Source of the DNA: DAOUJI01 sp965224415
GTDB taxonomy: Bacteria > Chloroflexota > Dehalococcoidia > Lucifugimonadales > JAGWBF01
DNA: 64,000 nucleotides
Assembly (NCBI GenBank): GCA_965224415.1
Contig: CBDCZB010000004.1
Span: forward strand, 124,001 to 188,000
Direction of reading: 5' to 3'
The notes under the pieces are model-generated. The model was not told where the DNA came from. It did no database searches and saw only the letters and a program-made list of their open reading frames with translations. A program made the translations under genes and the position numbers. Shown here piece after piece: positions 60,249 to 64,000 of the stretch. Position 1 is the stretch's first letter; each line of letters begins with the position of its first letter.

Positions 60249-62558
60249 ATGGCATCCAACGTAGTGCTTTCCACACAGGAATACGACGTAATAGGGACTA
60301 GGCCGGTGCGCCACGACGGCGCGGACAAGGTAACGGGGAGGGCCCAGTACGGGGCCGACATCATCCTTTCCGACATGCTCTACGCCAAGATTCTCCGCAG
60401 CCCCCACGCCCATGCCAGAATCAAAGGCATAAACACCAGCAAAGCGGAGGCCTTGCCCGGAGTACGGGCCGTCGTCACGGGCGCCGACTTCCCAAAGCTC
60501 TCCGGCAAGGGGTCGGACCAGGTCCGGGGCACGTTGGAGAATTTCAAATTCCTCAGCAACAACTGCATCGCAGATGCCAAGGCCCTATACAAGGGGCACG
60601 CAGTTGCCGCCGTGGCTGCCACCAGCGCCCATATTGCCGAGGAAGCGTTGTCTCTTATTGAAGTGGACTACGAGGTCTTGGAGCCGGTCTTCGACGTTCT
60701 TGAGGCCATGAAGGAAGACGCGCCCATTCTCCATGAAGGGCTCGAAAACGTGGGCAACCCTCCCATGCGGGGAGGGAGTCTCAGGGCCGAAGGGGAGCCG
60801 GGCCAGGACACCAACGTCGCCGCCACCCACATTTTCCAGAATGGGGACCTGGAGAAGGGTTTCAAAGAAGCCGACGTGGTGGTGGAGCGCGAGTTCCGCA
60901 CCAGGCCGGTCCACCAAGGGTATATCGAACCCCACACCGCGACGGCCCACTGGGGGGCGGACGGCAAAATCACCGTCTGGTGCAGCAGCCAGGGCCAGTT
61001 CAACGTAAGGGATCAGACCTCTCAGGTGTTGGGCCTGCCGGTTTCGAAGATTAAGGTTATTCCCATGGAAATCGGGGGCGGCTTCGGAGGCAAGGTGACC
61101 GTATACCTGGAGCCCGTGGCTGCGATGCTCTCCAAGAAGTCCGGACATCCCGTGAAAATCACCATGAGCCGGATAGAAGAGTTCGAGGCCACCGGTCCAA
61201 CCAGCGGGGGCTACTTGAAGGCGAAGATAGGCGCACGCAAGGACGGAACAATAACCGCCGCCGATGCGTTCCTGGCCTTGGAGGCAGGCGCTTTCCCAGG
61301 CTCCCCAGTGGCGCCGGGCTGCCTGTGCATGTTCGCCCCGTACAACCTGGAAAATGTGAGAATTGAAGGCCACGACGTGGTCCTGAACCAGCCCAAGACC
61401 GCGGCCTACCGGGCGCCGGGAGCGCCCAACACCGCCTTCGCTGCTGAGACTCTGATAGATGAGTTGGCGGAAAAGCTGGGCATCGACCCGCTGGAAATGC
61501 GTATAAAGAACGGCTCAAAGGAAGGGACACGGCTGGTCACTGGGCTTCCCTTCGGCAAGATAGGCTTCATTGAGACCGCCGAGGCCGCGAAGGCCCACGA
61601 GCACTACAACGCGCCCTTGGAAGGCCCCAATCGCGGGCGGGGAGTGGCTGCGGGATTCTGGACCAACTCCAGCGGGGCTTCAAGCTCCGTGGTGAACGTC
61701 AACGCCGACGGCACCGTCAGCCTGGTTGAGGGGTCGCCGGACATCGGCGGCTCACGAGCCGCCATTGCCATGCACGTGGCGGAAGTGTTGGGCATTCCCG
61801 TCGAGGAGGTGAAGCCGTCGGTGGCCGACACCGATTCCATTGGCTACACGTGGGTCACCGGAGGGAGCAGCACCCTGTTCAAGACAGGATGGACAGCTTA
61901 CGAGGCGGCGCAGGACGTAAAACGGCAGCTCATCGAGAGGGCCGCCAGGATATGGGATGTCAGCCCTGATGACGTGGACTACTCCCGCGGAGTCCTCTCC
62001 CACAAGTCGGACCCGGAACTCAAGCTGACGTTTGGACAGATAGCCTCCAAGCTGAACGGCACAGGCGGGCCTGTGGTGGGCCGCTCCAACTTTACTCCCT
62101 CCGGCTCAGGGGCGTCCTTCGCTATTCACATAGCCGACGTGGAAGTGGACCCGGAGACGGGCAAGGTGGAGATTCTCAGGTACACGGCCCTGCAGGACGC
62201 CGGCAAGGCCATCCACCCAAGCTACGTGGAAGGACAGATGCAGGGCGGGGCCGTGCAGGGCATCGGATGGGCGCTCAACGAGGAGTACTTCTTCTCCGAC
62301 GACGGGAAGCTCATGAACTCAAGCTTCCTCGACTACAGGATGCCCATCAGCCTCGACCTGCCCATGATAGACACAGTGATAGTGGAAGTGGCCAACCCAG
62401 GGCACCCCTTCGGAGCCAGAGGCGTGGGAGAGGTCCCATTGGTTCCTCCGATGGCGGCCTTGGCCAACGCCATATACAGGGCTGTTGGAGTCAGAATGGA
62501 GCGGTTGCCCATGTCCCCAGGCGCCATTCTGAACACACTTTGGGACGGCGAGCAGTAA
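60249..62558 (+). CDS. Xanthine dehydrogenase-family molybdopterin-binding large subunit
   Basis: A 769-residue molybdenum hydroxylase large subunit (CoxL/XdhB-like). The hammerhead domain is 20-140 (GADIILSDMLYAKILRSPHA), the first cofactor domain has EIGGGFGGKVTVYLEP near residue 275 and YRAPGAPNTAFAAETLIDEL near residue 386, and the C terminus has the catalytic-type Glu in GARGVGEVPLVPPMAALANA near residue 719. Oxidises an aromatic, N-heterocyclic or aldehyde substrate at Mo. The usual FAD and [2Fe-2S] subunit genes are not adjacent, which is odd for a soluble trimeric enzyme. Downstream of the second NHL gene, whose propeller may help. Confidence 0.9.
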   Translation: MASNVVLSTQEYDVIGTRPVRHDGADKVTGRAQYGADIILSDMLYAKILRSPHAHARIKGINTSKAEALPGVRAVVTGADFPKLSGKGSDQVRGTLENFKFLSNNCIADAKALYKGHAVAAVAATSAHIAEEALSLIEVDYEVLEPVFDVLEAMKEDAPILHEGLENVGNPPMRGGSLRAEGEPGQDTNVAATHIFQNGDLEKGFKEADVVVEREFRTRPVHQGYIEPHTATAHWGADGKITVWCSSQGQFNVRDQTSQVLGLPVSKIKVIPMEIGGGFGGKVTVYLEPVAAMLSKKSGHPVKITMSRIEEFEATGPTSGGYLKAKIGARKDGTITAADAFLALEAGAFPGSPVAPGCLCMFAPYNLENVRIEGHDVVLNQPKTAAYRAPGAPNTAFAAETLIDELAEKLGIDPLEMRIKNGSKEGTRLVTGLPFGKIGFIETAEAAKAHEHYNAPLEGPNRGRGVAAGFWTNSSGASSSVVNVNADGTVSLVEGSPDIGGSRAAIAMHVAEVLGIPVEEVKPSVADTDSIGYTWVTGGSSTLFKTGWTAYEAAQDVKRQLIERAARIWDVSPDDVDYSRGVLSHKSDPELKLTFGQIASKLNGTGGPVVGRSNFTPSGSGASFAIHIADVEVDPETGKVEILRYTALQDAGKAIHPSYVEGQMQGGAVQGIGWALNEEYFFSDDGKLMNSSFLDYRMPISLDLPMIDTVIVEVANPGHPFGARGVGEVPLVPPMAALANAIYRAVGVRMERLPMSPGAILNTLWDGEQ

Positions 62559-62730
62559 GCGAGCCGTTAAGGGTATTCATGGTTGACAGTCTCATTATCC
62601 GTCTGATAGTGTTCTCCCGGAACTCGAATGGGAGCGGGTTGTCCGTCTATCTACGGCAGGACTGGTCGCTCCCGTTTAGGCGTGAAACGAGAGGCCGTAT
62701 AAGCGGCGTGGAAACAAAAGGGAGGGAATC

Positions 62731-64000
62731 ATGCTGAGAACCTGGCTAACAAATCGTGCTTTGTGGCTGACGGGCGCCTTGGCGTTGGTGTTCGTTCTGG
62801 CCGCGGCTTGCGGCGGAGATGAGGCGACCCAAGGGCCTGCGCCTACGCAAGCTCCAACGGCTACACAAGCTCCAACGGCTACTCCTCAGCCCACGCCTAC
62901 TCCACAGCCAACCCTAGACTTTGCAGCTTTGGCGCAGCAGTTCGGCACTCAAGTGCAGAACCAGATTGCAAGCCAGATTGCAGGCATCGAATTCCCAGAA
63001 GGGTTGACAGCGGAGGACGTGCAGGCCATCGTGGCCGCGGCCATCTCCAACATCCCCGAGGGGATCAGTCCTGAGGACGTGCAGGCTATAGTGTCCCAGG
63101 CGATATCGGAGATTCCCGAGGGTCTGACGGCGGCGCAGATGGAGGCGGCAATCAGATCCGCCGTTGACGAGGGCGTGAAAGACGCGGTCGCTTCCGCCGT
63201 GGCGCAGATACCCCCCACGGCGACTCCGCTGCCGGCGATGTTCGGCGGCGTTACGCCCTTCGGCGGGGTAGTGCCCATGCTGGCCTACGACTCCCCCAAC
63301 CCCCACTTCATCTGGGGTGGAGTGTCTTATAAGAGCCAGGTGCACTTGAAGCCTGTCTTCAACATGACCATCGATTGGGACCACTCCACTCCGGAGAAGC
63401 TGGACTGGAAGTGCGATCTCTGCTCTGACTGGAGCGTGTCCGACGACGGAATCACCTATACCTTCAAAGTCAACCCTGACGCCAAGTGGCACGACGGCGA
63501 AGACGTTGGAGCCGACGACCTTGTGAACAGCTTCAACATCTGGCTGGACCCCAAAGGGGCGTTGGATGCCTTGAACCCCGCTTTCGCCGATGTCCCCGAA
63601 GAAATAGCCGGCGTGGGCCAGTCTGCCCTTGAAGGCGTGCAGTCTCACTTGGCGGGCCCGCCTACGATGATTGACGAGAACACCTTCTCGGTGTCTCTCA
63701 ACGATCCGCCTTCTGGCGTATTTCTTAACGACATGCTCAACCAGGAGTTGATGATTCTGCCCAAGCATCTGTTCGAAAGGGGAGTGCTTCCTGCCAACCC
63801 GACGGACAAAGACTCTGTCATAGGTTCGGGCCCGTACCGATTTGTCGAATACACCACTGACGTGTCCACTGTTCTGGAGCGGAACCCCGGCTACTTCAAG
63901 AGCGGCCTGCCCTATCTGGACGGCATTGAGCATTTCATAATCACGTCGGCTTCCGGCAGGGCCTCCGCCGCCTTCGAGACGGAGCAGGTGCTCATGTCCA
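62731..64000 (+). CDS. ABC transporter substrate-binding lipoprotein (SBP family 5), 3' end beyond window
   Basis: The first 423 codons of an extracytoplasmic solute-binding lipoprotein of the oligopeptide/nickel type. Lipobox VLAAAC gives Cys27. A Thr/Pro stalk (APTQAPTATQAPT) and three helical repeats of about 21 residues (such as FPEGLTAEDVQAIVAAAISN near residue 88) come before the SBP_bac_5 domain, which starts near residue 175 with GGVVPMLAYDSPNPHFIWGG. KWHDGEDVGADDLVNSFNIW near residue 252 and VIGSGPYRFVEY near residue 366 are family motifs. GGAGGG precedes the ATG. The ligand is unknown; permease genes would be expected to the right. Confidence 0.9.
   Translation, partial: MLRTWLTNRALWLTGALALVFVLAAACGGDEATQGPAPTQAPTATQAPTATPQPTPTPQPTLDFAALAQQFGTQVQNQIASQIAGIEFPEGLTAEDVQAIVAAAISNIPEGISPEDVQAIVSQAISEIPEGLTAAQMEAAIRSAVDEGVKDAVASAVAQIPPTATPLPAMFGGVTPFGGVVPMLAYDSPNPHFIWGGVSYKSQVHLKPVFNMTIDWDHSTPEKLDWKCDLCSDWSVSDDGITYTFKVNPDAKWHDGEDVGADDLVNSFNIWLDPKGALDALNPAFADVPEEIAGVGQSALEGVQSHLAGPPTMIDENTFSVSLNDPPSGVFLNDMLNQELMILPKHLFERGVLPANPTDKDSVIGSGPYRFVEYTTDVSTVLERNPGYFKSGLPYLDGIEHFIITSASGRASAAFETEQVLMS

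Overview
The window looks like a chromosomal stretch of a moderately GC-rich bacterium of the Chloroflexota, most like the Dehalococcoidia/SAR202 lineages. This is inferred from gene content, not from a marker tree. Pointers are F420/LLM-type oxidoreductases, family III CoA transferases, an MmgE/PrpD protein, many lipoproteins with Thr/Pro 'TPTATP' stalks, tandem DUF1800 proteins and peptide-binding ABC lipoproteins. There are no rRNA or tRNA genes, no CRISPR array, no intact transposase and no prophage. Several promoters share an extended -10 of the form TGC-TATAAT.

Layout. 1-9 kb: rpsO-pnp on the minus strand, then small metabolic genes (PanE-like reductase, ABM monooxygenase, PAC2 and CoA-binding proteins), an acyl-CoA carboxylase beta subunit, and folP-folK. 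8-15 kb: a GreA-type factor fused to an integrase-like SAM domain, downstream of a very divergent PEP carboxykinase-like protein; a C26 amidotransferase-like protein lacking its catalytic His; and gyrA. 15-24 kb: alpha/beta hydrolases, MmgE/PrpD, an SDR without YxxxK, lipoproteins, a beta-propeller lipoprotein, an LLM oxidoreductase broken by one TAG, and DUF192. 25-31 kb: lysA-holB, an HNH nuclease that looks leaderless, a BNR-repeat protein and a YceI lipoprotein. 31-36 kb: iron and phosphate genes (bfr-bfd, pstS) with a truncated RidA gene, a decayed HAD phosphatase gene and two arrays of 11-bp-periodic TTAA repeats that look like Pho boxes. 36-39 kb: dodecin, a response regulator with a GAF histidine kinase, then a consensus promoter driving an unidentified structured RNA ahead of a zinc-ribbon gene.

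41-51 kb holds one large ABC exporter locus: two FtsX/MacB-type permeases of more than 1100 residues, two ATPases and a small membrane protein. It is followed by a HicB antitoxin split into two reading frames, with no HicA. 52-64 kb is catabolic or accessory: two translationally coupled CoA transferases, a duplicated DUF1800-NHL-propeller module (each copy with its own promoter), an orphan molybdenum hydroxylase large subunit, and the start of an oligopeptide-type substrate-binding lipoprotein.

The best candidates for something undescribed are the duplicated DUF1800/NHL pair, the RNA at 38.54-38.67 kb, the GreA-SAM fusion next to the divergent PEPCK, and the Pho-box arrays. No sequence search or folding program was run; all family calls are from motif recognition.
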